From contig NZ_RXFQ01000015.1 of NCBI RefSeq assembly GCF_003951285.1, forward strand, positions 1-64,000: a DNA stretch of 64,000 bases, written 5' to 3'. Below, one piece after another: positions 1-9,004 of the stretch. The number at the start of each line of letters is the position of its first letter. Positions within the stretch are counted from its first letter, which is position 1. The position numbers and the translations under genes were made by a program. The notes under the pieces are model-generated. The model was given only the letters and a program-made list of their open reading frames with translations, searched no databases and was not told where the DNA came from. The stretch is from Variovorax beijingensis. Lineage in GTDB: Bacteria; Pseudomonadota; Gammaproteobacteria; Burkholderiales; Burkholderiaceae_C.

Positions 1-2084
1 CCGCCCGCGCCGCCGTACAGGACATCGTTGCCGGCTTCCCCGTACAGAGTGTCGTTGCCCCCGCCGCCTTGCAGGGAATCGTTGCCGGCACTGCCGGACA
101 AGGAGTCGTTGCCATCGCCGCCGATCAGAGTGTCGTTCCCCGCACCGCCGATGAGGGAATCGTTGCCCGCCCCACCATCCAGGATGTCATTTCCGGCACC
201 GGCGCTGAAACTGTTGCTGCTGCTGTTGCCGAGATAAATGTCATCTTTTACCGTTCCGCTCGTTGTCGCATCAACATAAACATTCAGACTCACAAGCTCC
301 GCGCGCAATGGGGATGCGCCTGGAAGTGCATCTATCCAGATATTAAGCAGGCTCAATCCGTTGAACCCGACGGCGCGTAGCGTGTCAGGCGCATACCGAT
401 TGAGTTCCACAAGATCGATCAAAGCCGCACGTTCGTCGCTGACCTTCAGCGCATCCAGTTTTGCCGTCAGTGCAGTGAGGTCGAATCCGACTCCGCTTTC
501 GTCGATCGTCAGATCGATGGCGTCCAGATAGGGCTTGAGCCGGGTCTGCAGAACGAGGCCCCCATAGATGCTCTCCTTCAGATTCTCATAGCTTTGCTGA
601 AGCAATGCCAACTGCGCTGCGGGAGGGTTGATGAGATAGGCTGGGCGTACGAGGGTCACGCCGCCTGAAGTCGTCGTACTGGTGCTGCTGGTGAAACCCG
701 CTACGGCTTGCGCCGCCTGGGTGGTGCTGGGCTTCTCGTAGAAGCGTTCGCCATTGAACGCCTCGAGCACACCGATCAGGTTGCGGAACTGATCGATGGT
801 CATCCCCGCTGGCACCGTGATGCCAAGGCTGATGTTGTCCTTGCCGCCGAGGTTGTCCTCGATGCTGCTCCAGAAGTCGCTGCTTTTGGCCCAGGTGGTG
901 ATCAGGTTGTCGATCAGCGCCATCTGCGCCTCGCGCGTCGTGGCTGAACTGAAGGTCGTGAGCACCACCGCCAAGTCCGGGCTCAGGCTCACGGCCTCGG
1001 CCAAATCACGCACCCGACCGGAACCTTGCATCGTCGGCAGTGCCTTGGCGATGTCAGTCAATGGGATGTGGTCGGTGAACTCCCGGTGGAAGTTGCTCGA
1101 GTCCAGGTCGATGGCACCCGCAGAGAGATTGGCGGATGACACGCTGTGGGTTTCACCATTGCGCGTGAAGCTTGCGCTTTGCGCAATGAAGTTGCCGTTG
1201 ACGGTCGTGCCGGCCTGACTGCCACCGGTCGTGTTGGTGGCGCTGCCGCTCACCCCGATGCGGGTGATGCCCAACTCGTCCAGCGAGAAGAGCTCGCCCA
1301 CATCAGAGATGCCGTCCTGATCGAGATCGCGCCAGACATTGACCTGCCCCCAGGCCAAATCGGCGCTGGTGAAGCTGCCGTCCGCGTTGCTGTCGAGGTC
1401 GGCCAAGGCATCAAAAGCATTGGCCGCCTTCTCCCCATTTTGCTTGACAGTGTCGACACCAAATAGCTCGCGACCGGTTTGGATGAGGCCGTTGCCGTCG
1501 AGATCGCGCACGAGGATGCCGTCGTCAGAACCAATCCAGCCGGTGCCTGTCTTGACGCCGTCGGCGTCGTGGTCGAACAGGACTGAACCATCGGCAGCCT
1601 TGAGTTCCAAGCCATCGCCATCCAAGTCCAACATCAATGGATCAACGGGTTGTCGCCAGCCTTTGGCGTCCCGGTAACACATATTAATGCCTAGGCCTGG
1701 GACAGGAATTGGATCGAGAAAAGGCAAATATTCATTGGACGGCATGGCCCTTTTCAACTCTTCTTCTAGGGCGCGCCAATCTGCCTCTTTCATTTGCCTG
1801 CGACCGTCGTTGTATTCATCTACATAAGGATCACCGGTATATCCATCGGTCCGGCGCATGTAGCCACGCTCGTCAAATTCATAGAGGCTACCTCCTAGAG
1901 GCTTTGTATAGCTCAACAGATTCCAACCGATATTGGCTCCCTTAAAAGGCCAACCTCCTTGGCTCCAGTCGACGCCGAGCCCAGATTCTCCCTGACTGGC
2001 GATCCAAGCGTCGCCTCCAATTTGAGCCCCCTCTTTGAGCCCCTCTTTAATTACTTTTTTAACGGTACCAAGATAATCTGCCAT
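1..2084 (-). CDS. FrpC-like RTX calcium-binding protein, partial (C-terminus beyond the window)
   Basis: The frame reads without a stop from the ATG at 2084 (AAGGA ribosome site 8 bases upstream) off the left edge, giving at least 694 residues. Residues 1-145 have no recognisable domain and lie in noticeably AT-richer DNA. Around residues 150-210 are acidic loops (LDLDGDGLE, DHDADG, RDLDGNGLIQTGRELFG) typical of FrpA/FrpC-type proteins. From about residue 625 there are at least seven nonapeptide RTX repeats of the GGxGND type, which fold on calcium after type I export. There is no N-terminal signal peptide, as expected for a type I substrate. It lies 27 bases after a lipoprotein gene and downstream of its likely exporter. 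The cargo function of the N-terminal part is unknown; adhesin, toxin and surface-layer roles are all possible. Confidence 0.85.
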   Translation of the reverse strand, partial: MADYLGTVKKVIKEGLKEGAQIGGDAWIASQGESGLGVDWSQGGWPFKGANIGWNLLSYTKPLGGSLYEFDERGYMRRTDGYTGDPYVDEYNDGRRQMKEADWRALEEELKRAMPSNEYLPFLDPIPVPGLGINMCYRDAKGWRQPVDPLMLDLDGDGLELKAADGSVLFDHDADGVKTGTGWIGSDDGILVRDLDGNGLIQTGRELFGVDTVKQNGEKAANAFDALADLDSNADGSFTSADLAWGQVNVWRDLDQDGISDVGELFSLDELGITRIGVSGSATNTTGGSQAGTTVNGNFIAQSASFTRNGETHSVSSANLSAGAIDLDSSNFHREFTDHIPLTDIAKALPTMQGSGRVRDLAEAVSLSPDLAVVLTTFSSATTREAQMALIDNLITTWAKSSDFWSSIEDNLGGKDNISLGITVPAGMTIDQFRNLIGVLEAFNGERFYEKPSTTQAAQAVAGFTSSTSTTTSGGVTLVRPAYLINPPAAQLALLQQSYENLKESIYGGLVLQTRLKPYLDAIDLTIDESGVGFDLTALTAKLDALKVSDERAALIDLVELNRYAPDTLRAVGFNGLSLLNIWIDALPGASPLRAELVSLNVYVDATTSGTVKDDIYLGNSSSNSFSAGAGNDILDGGAGNDSLIGGAGNDTLIGGDGNDSLSGSAGNDSLQGGGGNDTLYGEAGNDVLYGGAG

Positions 2085-2111
2085 TATAAATTCCTTCGAA
2101 AAACAAGAACT

Positions 2112-2405
2112 TTATACACAATCATCGCGCACAAGGTGAACAGTAATATTCGGTTTAAGTGAAAGCAACTGCTGAAGCGGAGCTATCATTGAAACCGTTG
2201 CCGTTGGGCAGGCAACCAGAAGAATTTTCGATTCACGATTTTCAACAATAGCATTGGCAATTTCTGATGGGATTTTGGAATTTGTGGTTCGATATTTGTA
2301 ATCGGAAGAATCTATATACACTCTTCCCTCGGAATTAGAGGAGTGGCAAGACCACAAAAAAAACATAGAAAGAAGACATAAATGAAATTTCATTGGCATA
2401 TTCAT
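2112..2405 (-). CDS. Small lipoprotein, possible partner or immunity protein of the RTX protein
   Basis: This 97-residue protein starts with a short hydrophobic signal (KFHLCLLSMFFLWSC) ending in a plausible lipobox LWSC. It is therefore probably lipidated and anchored in the inner or outer membrane. The mature part is about 80 residues with two further cysteines and no family I recognise. The gene sits between the type I secretion adaptor (98 bases upstream) and the RTX gene (27 bases downstream), all on one strand. In Neisseria the lipoprotein FrpD is encoded just upstream of FrpC and binds it; this protein is much shorter, so the parallel is positional only. The start could be the first, third or fifth codon; none has a clear ribosome site. 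Base composition is AT-rich compared with the neighbouring export genes. Confidence 0.6.
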   Translation of the reverse strand: MNMPMKFHLCLLSMFFLWSCHSSNSEGRVYIDSSDYKYRTTNSKIPSEIANAIVENRESKILLVACPTATVSMIAPLQQLLSLKPNITVHLVRDDCV

Positions 2406-2502
2406 ATCAATTAATTAATGCAAGCCTGGTTCGAAATTTAAATTTATCAAGCTACTCATAACGGCCTCTTGCTTCAAATGATCGTCATGCAATGCGTCTC
2501 TG

Positions 2503-3978
2503 TTAACGCTCCCTCAGGCTCTCGCTGGTTGCTCTTTGCACGGGGCTGAGTAGGAATTCAATAATCCTTCGCTTCCCCGTCTTGATCTCCGCCGTGAGAT
2601 TCATCCCCGGGCTCAGCTTGATCGGCTTGCCGTCCACATCGATGGTCGTGCTGTTCAGACTCAGCGTCACCGGGAAGATCGCCCCGCGCTTTTCGTCGTT
2701 GACCGCATCGGCCGTCACCGTCTTCACCGTGGCGTTGACCGTCCCGTAGCGCGTGTACGGGAACGTCTCCAGCTTGATCGCCGCGTCCTGGCTCGGGCTC
2801 ACGAAGCCGATGTCCTTGTTCTCCAGGGTTACCTCGGCCGTGACCTGCGCGCCGTCCGGCACGATCACCATCAGCGGTTGGGCTTCCGTGACCACGCCCC
2901 CCTCGGTGTGCATGGCCAGCTGCTGCACCGTGCCCGCCACCGGCGCCTTCAAGGTGGTCAGCCGCTCGCGCTGCCCTGCCTTGGCCAGGTCCTGCGTGCC
3001 CTGCTGGCGCTTGAGCTCGGCCGCCGCCTCCCGCGTGCGCAGGCTGTGCTTGGTCTCTGCGATGTAGGCCGCCCTGGTGTTCTCGCTCTCGCGCAGGGTG
3101 GCATTGGCTTCCGCGACCCGGGCGCGCTGCGTGGCGAGGTCGCGCTCCAGCTCGATGCGCTCCCTGGTGCGGTCCTGGTTCGCATGGCTGGACATGAAGC
3201 CCTGGTTGGCCAGCTGGTGGAAGTCGGCTTCTCTTTGCTTCGCAATCGGCACCGTGGTCTCCAGCTTGGCGACCATCTCGCGCACCGTGGCGATCTCGGC
3301 CTGGCGGCGATTGATCTCGGACGCAGCCTTGGCGAGCTTGGCGGTGATGTCGCTCCACTCGTCGCTCAGCTGAGCCTTCGTTGCCGCGATGTCGACCTCG
3401 GTCCAGCCGGCTGGCATGCTCTTGCCCAGTTCCGGTGCCCGGGAGGTCGTTGGCGTGTTGAGCGCCTGCAGCAGCGCGCGCGTGCGCAGCACTTCGGACT
3501 GCATCGACTTCAACTGCTCGTCGATGCTGGTCTTGTCGGCATTGGCCGTCGTGGGGTCGAGTTCGACCAGGGCCTGCCCGGCCTCGACGTGGTCGCCGTC
3601 CTTGACCAGCACCCGCTTGACCACGCTCACCTCCAGCGGCTGGATCACCTTGGTGCGCTCGCTCACGATGATGCGCCCGGGCGCCACGGCGACGATGTCG
3701 ACCTGCCCGAAGATGGCCCAGGCCAAGGCGATGAGGAACAGCGCGATCAGCGCATAGGCCAGCCGGCGCGGCGCCGGGTGCACGGGCGTGTCCTGCAGGC
3801 TCAAGGCCGCAGGCAGGAACGCCGCCTCGTCGGACAGCCGCTTCGGCCCGGCCAGTTCATGGCGGTGCTGCCAGGCGGCCCGGAACACGGCCCGGTAGCG
3901 CCCGAGCAGTTCGATCGCGGGGTGGCGCACGCTCGGCGCGTTGGCCGCCGGTGCGGTGGTGGAAACGTCTGCACTCAT
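2503..3978 (-). CDS. Type I secretion membrane fusion protein, HlyD family
   Basis: The periplasmic adaptor of a type I secretion system joins the ABC exporter to a TolC-like outer membrane channel. The 491-residue product has a cytoplasmic N-terminus, one transmembrane helix at about residues 65-85 (LAYALIALFLIALAWAIFG), a lipoyl/barrel-sandwich segment, a long alpha-helical hairpin rich in Ala, Arg and Glu (about 150-330) and a C-terminal beta-barrel segment ending FLLSPVQRATSESLRER. The start at 3978 is preferred over an in-frame start 45 bases upstream because its ATG overlaps the exporter stop as ATGA. No tolC gene is seen in the window, so the outer membrane channel must be encoded elsewhere. 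Confidence 0.93.
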   Translation of the reverse strand: MSADVSTTAPAANAPSVRHPAIELLGRYRAVFRAAWQHRHELAGPKRLSDEAAFLPAALSLQDTPVHPAPRRLAYALIALFLIALAWAIFGQVDIVAVAPGRIIVSERTKVIQPLEVSVVKRVLVKDGDHVEAGQALVELDPTTANADKTSIDEQLKSMQSEVLRTRALLQALNTPTTSRAPELGKSMPAGWTEVDIAATKAQLSDEWSDITAKLAKAASEINRRQAEIATVREMVAKLETTVPIAKQREADFHQLANQGFMSSHANQDRTRERIELERDLATQRARVAEANATLRESENTRAAYIAETKHSLRTREAAAELKRQQGTQDLAKAGQRERLTTLKAPVAGTVQQLAMHTEGGVVTEAQPLMVIVPDGAQVTAEVTLENKDIGFVSPSQDAAIKLETFPYTRYGTVNATVKTVTADAVNDEKRGAIFPVTLSLNSTTIDVDGKPIKLSPGMNLTAEIKTGKRRIIEFLLSPVQRATSESLRER

Positions 3979-6212
3979 GACGCGGCCCCCTCCGTTGGCT
4001 GGCCGCCGCCCTGCATCGCCCACAGGTGCGCATAGATGCCCTTGGGCCGGTTCAACAGGGCGTCGTGCGTGCCGCCTTCGACGATCCGCCCCTTGTCCAT
4101 CACGATGATGCGGTTCGCATGCCGCACGGCGCTGAGCCGGTGGGCAATGATGAAGACGGTGCGTCCCTTGCAGATGTGCGCCATGTTGCGCTGCACGATG
4201 GCCTCGCTCTCGTAGTCAAGCGCGCTGGTGGCCTCGTCGAAGATCAGGATGCGCGGGTGGGTGAACAGGGCCCGGGCGATGGCGATGCGCTGGCGCTGCC
4301 CGCCCGAGAGACTCGCGCCCTGCTCGCCGACCAGGGTGTCGTAGCCCTCGGGCAGCTCGCTGATGAATTCGTGGGCGCCGGCCAGCTGCGCGGCGTGCAT
4401 CACGGCCTCGAGCGGCGCGGCCGGATCGACCACGGCAATGTTCTCGCGCACGCTGCGGTTGAAGAGCGTGTTCTCCTGCAGCACCACGCCCACCTGTCGT
4501 CGCAGCTGCGCGGCATCGATCAGGCTGATGTCGATGCCGTCGACCAAGAGGCGCCCCTGCTCGGGGGCGTAGAGGCGCTGGATAAGCTTGGTGAGCGTGC
4601 TCTTGCCCGAGCCCGAGCGCCCGACGATGCCGATGACTTCGCCGGGGCGCACGTCGAGGCTCACGCCGTGCAGCACGGGCGCGGCTTCGGGGCGGTAGCG
4701 GAAGGTCAGGTTGTCCAGCGTGACGCGGCCCTTGAGGGCGGGCAGCTGGGCGGCGGTGCTGGGCGGCACCTCGGTGCGGGTGTTGAGGATGTCGCCGAGC
4801 CGGGCCATGGAGATGCCGGTCTGCTGGAAGTCGGTCCACAGCTGGGCCATGCGCATGATGGGCTGGCTCACGCGCTGGGCGAACATGTTGAAGGCGACGA
4901 ACTGGCCGACGGTCATGTCGTTGTTCGTCACAAGGTGGGCGCCGTACCAGAGGGTGGCGGCGTTGACGAGCTTGCCGATGAGGTTGACGCCTTCATGCGC
5001 CCAGCTCGCGAGATTCTGGGTGCGGAAGCTGGCGGAAACATAGGCGGCGAGCTGGTTGTCCCAGCGGCGGCCGAAGGCCGGCTCGAGCGCCGTGGCCTTG
5101 ACGGTCTGGATGGCGCTGACGGTCTCCACCAGCATGGCCTGGTTCTCGGCGCCGCGCGCAAACTTCTCGTCCAGGCGCCGGCGCAGGATGGGCACGACCG
5201 CCAGGCTCAGGCCGAAGTACAGTGGCATGCTCACGAGCACGATCAGCGTGAGCGGCACGCTGTAGAACAGCATGACGGCCACGAAGACGACGGAGAAGAC
5301 GACGTCCAGCAGCACCGTGAGCGCGTTGCCGGTGAGGAAGCTGCGGATGTTCTCGAGCTCGCGCACGCGGGCGACCGAATCGCCGACGCGCCTCGCCTGG
5401 AAGTAGGCCAGCGGCAGTTGCACGAGGTGGCGGAACAGCCGCGCGCCGAGCTCGACGTCGATGCGGTTGGTGGTGTGGCTGAAGATGTAGCTGCGCAGGC
5501 CGTTCAGCAAGGATTCGAAGACGACGACGACGACAAGGCCGATGACGAGCACGTCAAGCGTGGTCATGCCGCGGTGCACGAGCACCTTGTCCATGACGAC
5601 CTGGAAGAAGAGCGGGCTGACCAGCGCGAACAGCTGCAGGATGAAGGAGATGAAGAGCACTTCGCCCAAGAGCTTACGGTGCTTGACGAGGCTGGGGATG
5701 AACCAGGAGAAGTCGAACTTGGCGAGCTCTCCTGCGAGGCTGGCGCGGCTGGTGAGGAGGATGAGTTCACCGCTCCAGTGCGCGGCAAAGACGTCCAGGG
5801 GTTCGATGACGGGGCGGGCGGCTTCGGCCGAGGCGGCGGAGGGGTCCTGCAGAAGCACGCGCTGGGCGTCGGACTGGGCGAGGATGACGACGCGCTCGCT
5901 GCCGTCGGCATTGCGTAGCACGGCCAGCGCGGGCAAGGGCGTCAGGGACAGGCGCTCAGATGTGGTGCGCGAAGACTTGGCCTTGAGGCCGAGCTGCCTG
6001 GCAGCGCGCAGCAGCGTGGCGGTGTCGATGGGATCGGAAGGCGTCAGGCCCAGTTGGTGCGACAGCAGGGCGGCATCGGCGGCGATCTGGTGGAAGCGAG
6101 CCACCGTACACAAGGCGACCAGAGACGGGTTCGCAACAGCCCCTGCTTCAGGAGTCTTTTGCGGCGCGCCACCCTCCCCGTGCGGTTGCACGGCTGTCTC
6201 CACCACTCCCAT
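3975..6212 (-). CDS. Type I secretion ABC exporter, HlyB type with C39-like domain
   Basis: This inner-membrane exporter powers one-step secretion of RTX proteins. Of 745 residues, about 30-155 form a C39-peptidase-like domain. The expected catalytic Cys-Gly pair is not present there (the stretch reads LCTVARFHQIAADAALLSHQLG), so it is likely a non-cleaving, substrate-binding domain as in HlyB. Residues 175-450 form the six-helix membrane domain. The nucleotide-binding domain has Walker A GRSGSGKST near residue 530, the signature LSGGQRQR near 634, Walker B ILIFDEATSALD and the H-loop AHRLS. It is the first gene of the operon with the adaptor, lipoprotein and RTX genes, and has a good sigma-70 type promoter about 30 bases upstream of its start. 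Confidence 0.95.
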   Translation of the reverse strand: MGVVETAVQPHGEGGAPQKTPEAGAVANPSLVALCTVARFHQIAADAALLSHQLGLTPSDPIDTATLLRAARQLGLKAKSSRTTSERLSLTPLPALAVLRNADGSERVVILAQSDAQRVLLQDPSAASAEAARPVIEPLDVFAAHWSGELILLTSRASLAGELAKFDFSWFIPSLVKHRKLLGEVLFISFILQLFALVSPLFFQVVMDKVLVHRGMTTLDVLVIGLVVVVVFESLLNGLRSYIFSHTTNRIDVELGARLFRHLVQLPLAYFQARRVGDSVARVRELENIRSFLTGNALTVLLDVVFSVVFVAVMLFYSVPLTLIVLVSMPLYFGLSLAVVPILRRRLDEKFARGAENQAMLVETVSAIQTVKATALEPAFGRRWDNQLAAYVSASFRTQNLASWAHEGVNLIGKLVNAATLWYGAHLVTNNDMTVGQFVAFNMFAQRVSQPIMRMAQLWTDFQQTGISMARLGDILNTRTEVPPSTAAQLPALKGRVTLDNLTFRYRPEAAPVLHGVSLDVRPGEVIGIVGRSGSGKSTLTKLIQRLYAPEQGRLLVDGIDISLIDAAQLRRQVGVVLQENTLFNRSVRENIAVVDPAAPLEAVMHAAQLAGAHEFISELPEGYDTLVGEQGASLSGGQRQRIAIARALFTHPRILIFDEATSALDYESEAIVQRNMAHICKGRTVFIIAHRLSAVRHANRIIVMDKGRIVEGGTHDALLNRPKGIYAHLWAMQGGGQPTEGAAS

Positions 6213-6244
6213 TTCGATCCCTCGTCAGGCGTTCTTGAAACATT

Positions 6245-6273
6245 AAGATACCTGAGTAGGAGCTGACTGACAA
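6245..6273 (-). promoter_or_regulatory. Sigma-70 type promoter of the type I secretion operon
   Basis: On the minus strand the sequence reads TTGTCA, 17 bases, TATCTT, close to the sigma-70 consensus at ideal spacing. It lies 32 bases upstream of the exporter ATG in an AT-rich intergenic stretch. The prediction rests on sequence match alone. Confidence 0.6.
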
Positions 6274-6504
6274 TTGCAATATCGAGACACACTTTAGTAC
6301 TAGAAGTCTTGAATTAGCCTAAAGGTTCTAACAAATTAGATCAAGAAAAACGAGATTCAAAACTAATGCACGGTTTTTCGATATTTTTAGACAATGAGAT
6401 CGACATTGATGCCGACAATTTTTTGGATTCCGCCGATTGGTGATTTCCATGAATCCCGACCTTGTATCCGCGGGCCAAGTGCACATCACTTCCGGATGGC
6501 AATC
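6274..6504. other. AT-rich intergenic stretch without a gene
   Basis: Between the promoter of the secretion operon and the IS256 remnant there is about 230 bases of AT-rich DNA. I see no coding frame or clear RNA gene in it. Confidence 0.5.
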
Positions 6505-6858
6505 AACACTGGGGCAACACCTCCACCCGTAGCTCTCCAGCAGGAAGCCCTAGATCTCCCGCATCGTCATGCCACGCGTGTGCATGGCCACGATCTTGTC
6601 GTCGAAGCCGGTGAAGCGGTTTCGTGCTTGCGGAGGAGGAGTACCGGCTCGAAGGAGCCGGCGCGGTCGCGCGGGACTTCGATGCGCAGTGGCCCGTTGT
6701 CGGTCAGCACGCTCTTGGCGCTGCGGCCGTTGCGATGATTGGCAGTGCTGGCCTCGGGCTTGCTCGCGCCATTCGGATAGCCCAGGTGGTGCGACATCTC
6801 AGGGCCCAGAGCGCTCGATCAGCGCCTTCTTAAGGGCCACCCTCGCCGCGTTCTTCAT
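6505..6858 (-). pseudogene. IS256-family transposase remnant (N-terminal part, two frameshifts and a stop)
   Basis: Reading the minus strand gives the N-terminal part of an IS256/Mutator transposase in pieces: MKNAARVALKKALIER, then after a one-base shift ALGPEMSHHLGYPNGASKPE with SVLTDNGPLRIEVPRDRAGSFEPVLL, then after a second shift NRFTGFDDKIVAMHTRGMTM with REI followed by TAG, then GFLLESYG. These are family hallmarks. The catalytic DDE part is absent and homology fades near 6505. It is a dead fragment lying beside the Tn7-like operon, showing that this spot has received more than one insertion. Confidence 0.85.
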
Positions 6859-6882
6859 CTTTGTCCTCGTGCGGCCAGAGTC

Positions 6883-7098
6883 TCAAAGAGAATCCCGCCC
6901 GTTTGCGTCGTCGCTCGTTTTCCGCCTGTCAACGGGCTCCAACCTCCCGTCGGGAAACTGCCTGTACACCACTTCGTCAATGACAACGGCCTTCGGGAGC
7001 CCGAACCGCTCGTTCTCTACGGCGATCTCTGCAAGCCGCTCCTGCAGACGCCGTTTGAACTCAGGCATTTGTGTCAAATCAAGCACTGACTGGGCCAC
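6883..7098 (-). CDS. Small hypothetical protein downstream of tniQ
   Basis: The 71-residue product is charged and predicted helical in its first 40 residues (MPEFKRRLQERLAEIAVENE), followed by a short VVIDEVVYRQFPDGRLEPV segment. I do not recognise a family. It begins 30 bases after the second tniQ stop on the same strand, so it may be the last gene of the transposition operon or the first cargo gene. The sequence shows no DNA-binding or nuclease motif. Coding status rests on composition and position only. Confidence 0.5.
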   Translation of the reverse strand: MAQSVLDLTQMPEFKRRLQERLAEIAVENERFGLPKAVVIDEVVYRQFPDGRLEPVDRRKTSDDANGRDSL

Positions 7099-7128
7099 GA
7101 TTTTTTGCCTTTCTTTCCTGCGACTGCG

Positions 7129-8016
7129 CTAGCTTGAGCGGCCGTGCGAGGGCTCCTCGCCAATACCGGATTTGCCGAGGTATTTCGAACCAAAGAGGAA
7201 GATATGCGTCCCTCCTTGAGATCTTGGCCTCCTCTCCGAAGCGGCTCGGGCGGCCAATGTCTGCCTCGCCGCATCCGCGGTCAGCTGGTCTGCCCGCATC
7301 GGTAGCGCCCCCATCCTAGCAAGCCTTTTCAAGTTCGACAGAGGCGTGGCCACCTGGTCGTCTATGCACACTACGCCGTCGCGGAGGGCAGCAAGGGTCG
7401 CCCGCCCGTTTTTCAGCAGCGTGCGATCCCAGTCGGACAGGCGCAAGCTATCAAGCGCGACGGCTTGCGCGGCCGTCAATGCCCCTGCGCATGATTGACA
7501 TTGACTCAGATACCCGACACCTGAATTCTTGGCCCCTGCAAGGACCATGTCGAATGGCAGCACGACCGGGTGTCGGCAATGCGGACAAGCGTCTTCCAGC
7601 AAGCAGTGGTGAAGCGGACAGAAGCGCCAGGGAACGAAGCGGCAATGGATCTCGAAGTAACTTTCCCGTTGGGCCAACAGACAATGCGGACAGTACCGAG
7701 CGCGCGGCCGCCCCTCTCGGGTTGCAAGCAACAGGTTGGCTCCAGTATTTCCAAGTCCCTTGAGACGACCGAAGATCTTGGTGGCAAGCGCAAACTGCTC
7801 GGACAAGCCACAGTGCGCCATCACTTTTCGCCCAGCCTCCGACGCGATAGCCAGGTCGAAATCGCGTATCCGGGAGAGGTTCAAGTGGGCCAGCAGCGCA
7901 GCAACGGTCTCCCCCTGCGACAGGGCAGCACGCGTCAGCCAGGAGGCAGGGGACTCGAGTGGCAGCGGCATGGACAGCCCGATCAGGCCGTGCGGTTCTT
8001 TGTCAGCTTTCGGCAT
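7129..8016 (-). CDS. tniQ: TniQ-family protein, second copy
   Basis: TniQ/TnsD proteins select the target of Tn7-like transposons and recruit the ATPase. This 295-residue copy opens with GLIGLSMPLPLESPASWLTRAA, the usual TniQ N-terminus. At residues 100-175 it has a zinc-ribbon array (YCPHC, FCPLHHC, ACPHC, CQSC). The start at 8016 is favoured because it overlaps the first tniQ by only 14 bases; an in-frame start 78 bases upstream would overlap far more. It is clearly shorter than TnsD of Tn7 (about 500 residues), so a long target-binding C-terminal region is missing. It differs strongly from the upstream tniQ, so this is not a recent duplication. Confidence 0.88.
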   Translation of the reverse strand: MPKADKEPHGLIGLSMPLPLESPASWLTRAALSQGETVAALLAHLNLSRIRDFDLAIASEAGRKVMAHCGLSEQFALATKIFGRLKGLGNTGANLLLATREGRPRARYCPHCLLAQRESYFEIHCRFVPWRFCPLHHCLLEDACPHCRHPVVLPFDMVLAGAKNSGVGYLSQCQSCAGALTAAQAVALDSLRLSDWDRTLLKNGRATLAALRDGVVCIDDQVATPLSNLKRLARMGALPMRADQLTADAARQTLAARAASERRPRSQGGTHIFLFGSKYLGKSGIGEEPSHGRSS

Positions 8017-9004
8017 GGTCAAAGAGTTCCAGTTGTCCTTTGGACGGCCGTCCTCCACGCTTCTGACCAAGTCGCCGACGTTCCAACGGCTCACTGCCGA
8101 GCAGTTTCAGCAGCTGAAGAGCGGTTTTTTGATCGGCTGCTTCGACGCCTTGTTTCGCCAGTCTCTGCAATCCGGGTTCATAGACCAGGAGGCGCAGCGC
8201 CTGGGTCTTCTCCGCGGCGCGATCCAACATCGCGTCCGCGCGAGCCAAGCCTCGCTCGACGACCGCCGCCATCTCACCTGGACTTGGTATTTCCACCGCC
8301 CGCGCCGAGGACATCCGCTCTCCGGCTCTGCCCAACGCGCCGAGGGCATGAATTAGACGGGACGCACCGTCCGGGCTGACGTGAGCAAGCCAACTTGGCA
8401 GTGCGCAGGCGCGCATGCCCGCGAGGACCGGTGCGCTATTCCGCTCCAAGCGACCCTTCATGGCTGCGCACCACGCCAGAATCCGGGCGGAGGGCTTGGT
8501 CGACATCGCGGAACGCCGAAGGTATCGGCCACAACTGCAGATTTCCACGGTGGGACGCAACCATGACAACGCCGTGCCGCAGTGCGGGCATCGGTCCATC
8601 AGCATCGTTTGGTGGGTAGGGCAGGCAGGGGCGGCCGTGACCTCCCACTCCGCCTTGCAGTACGCACATTCCAGCAGGCACTCCGGGCACACCTGCGCAT
8701 GCTTGACTCGCAACGAAGCGATGGATCCCCATTCCCAGCCGAGATAGGAGTACCGCCGTCGTCGATCCACATGTCGCCGGGTTTTCAGGCGCGTGATCAA
8801 CCACTCCGGGGGCACACCAGTTAAGAAGGCGAAGGCCTCCATGTCACGGGCCGTCATCCAGCGGATCGATCGCGCGCCTGCGAGGTTGGCAAGCTCCGGG
8901 AGCGCCACCCCGTTGGCATGCGAACACCTCAGCAGAAAGCCGAGACCGGACTCGTCCTCCTGGGGAGACACAGCCACCGGCAAGGGCTGGAGCTCATTCA
9001 GCAT
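8003..9004 (-). CDS. tniQ: TniQ-family protein, first copy
   Basis: This 333-residue TniQ protein has the N-terminal domain (LPVAVSPQEDESGLGFLLRC with an LAG motif) and a zinc-binding region around residues 120-180 containing VCPEC, AYC, CPTHQ, RCPHCG and CSCG. The C-terminal third is helical and basic, ending GRPSKGQLELF. The start at 9004 overlaps the tnsC stop by 11 bases, which indicates translational coupling. Having two unlike TniQ proteins is known in some CRISPR-associated Tn7-like elements, where one serves a fixed attachment site and the other a second route. No cas gene or CRISPR array is seen here. Confidence 0.9.
   Translation of the reverse strand: MLNELQPLPVAVSPQEDESGLGFLLRCSHANGVALPELANLAGARSIRWMTARDMEAFAFLTGVPPEWLITRLKTRRHVDRRRRYSYLGWEWGSIASLRVKHAQVCPECLLECAYCKAEWEVTAAPACPTHQTMLMDRCPHCGTALSWLRPTVEICSCGRYLRRSAMSTKPSARILAWCAAMKGRLERNSAPVLAGMRACALPSWLAHVSPDGASRLIHALGALGRAGERMSSARAVEIPSPGEMAAVVERGLARADAMLDRAAEKTQALRLLVYEPGLQRLAKQGVEAADQKTALQLLKLLGSEPLERRRLGQKRGGRPSKGQLELFDHAES

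Noticed and set aside
4026..5918. Long plus-strand open frame opposite the ABC exporter gene
   Set aside because: It is an antisense shadow of a high-GC gene: the minus-strand frame has all ABC motifs, while this frame is a low-complexity Asp/Glu/His/Arg-rich product.
6841..6870. Left end of the Tn7-like element at the CATCTTTGTCC sequence
   Set aside because: It resembles a CATCT flank plus TGT, but the spacing is off by one base, the internal repeats are missing, and it is part of the IS256 remnant start.
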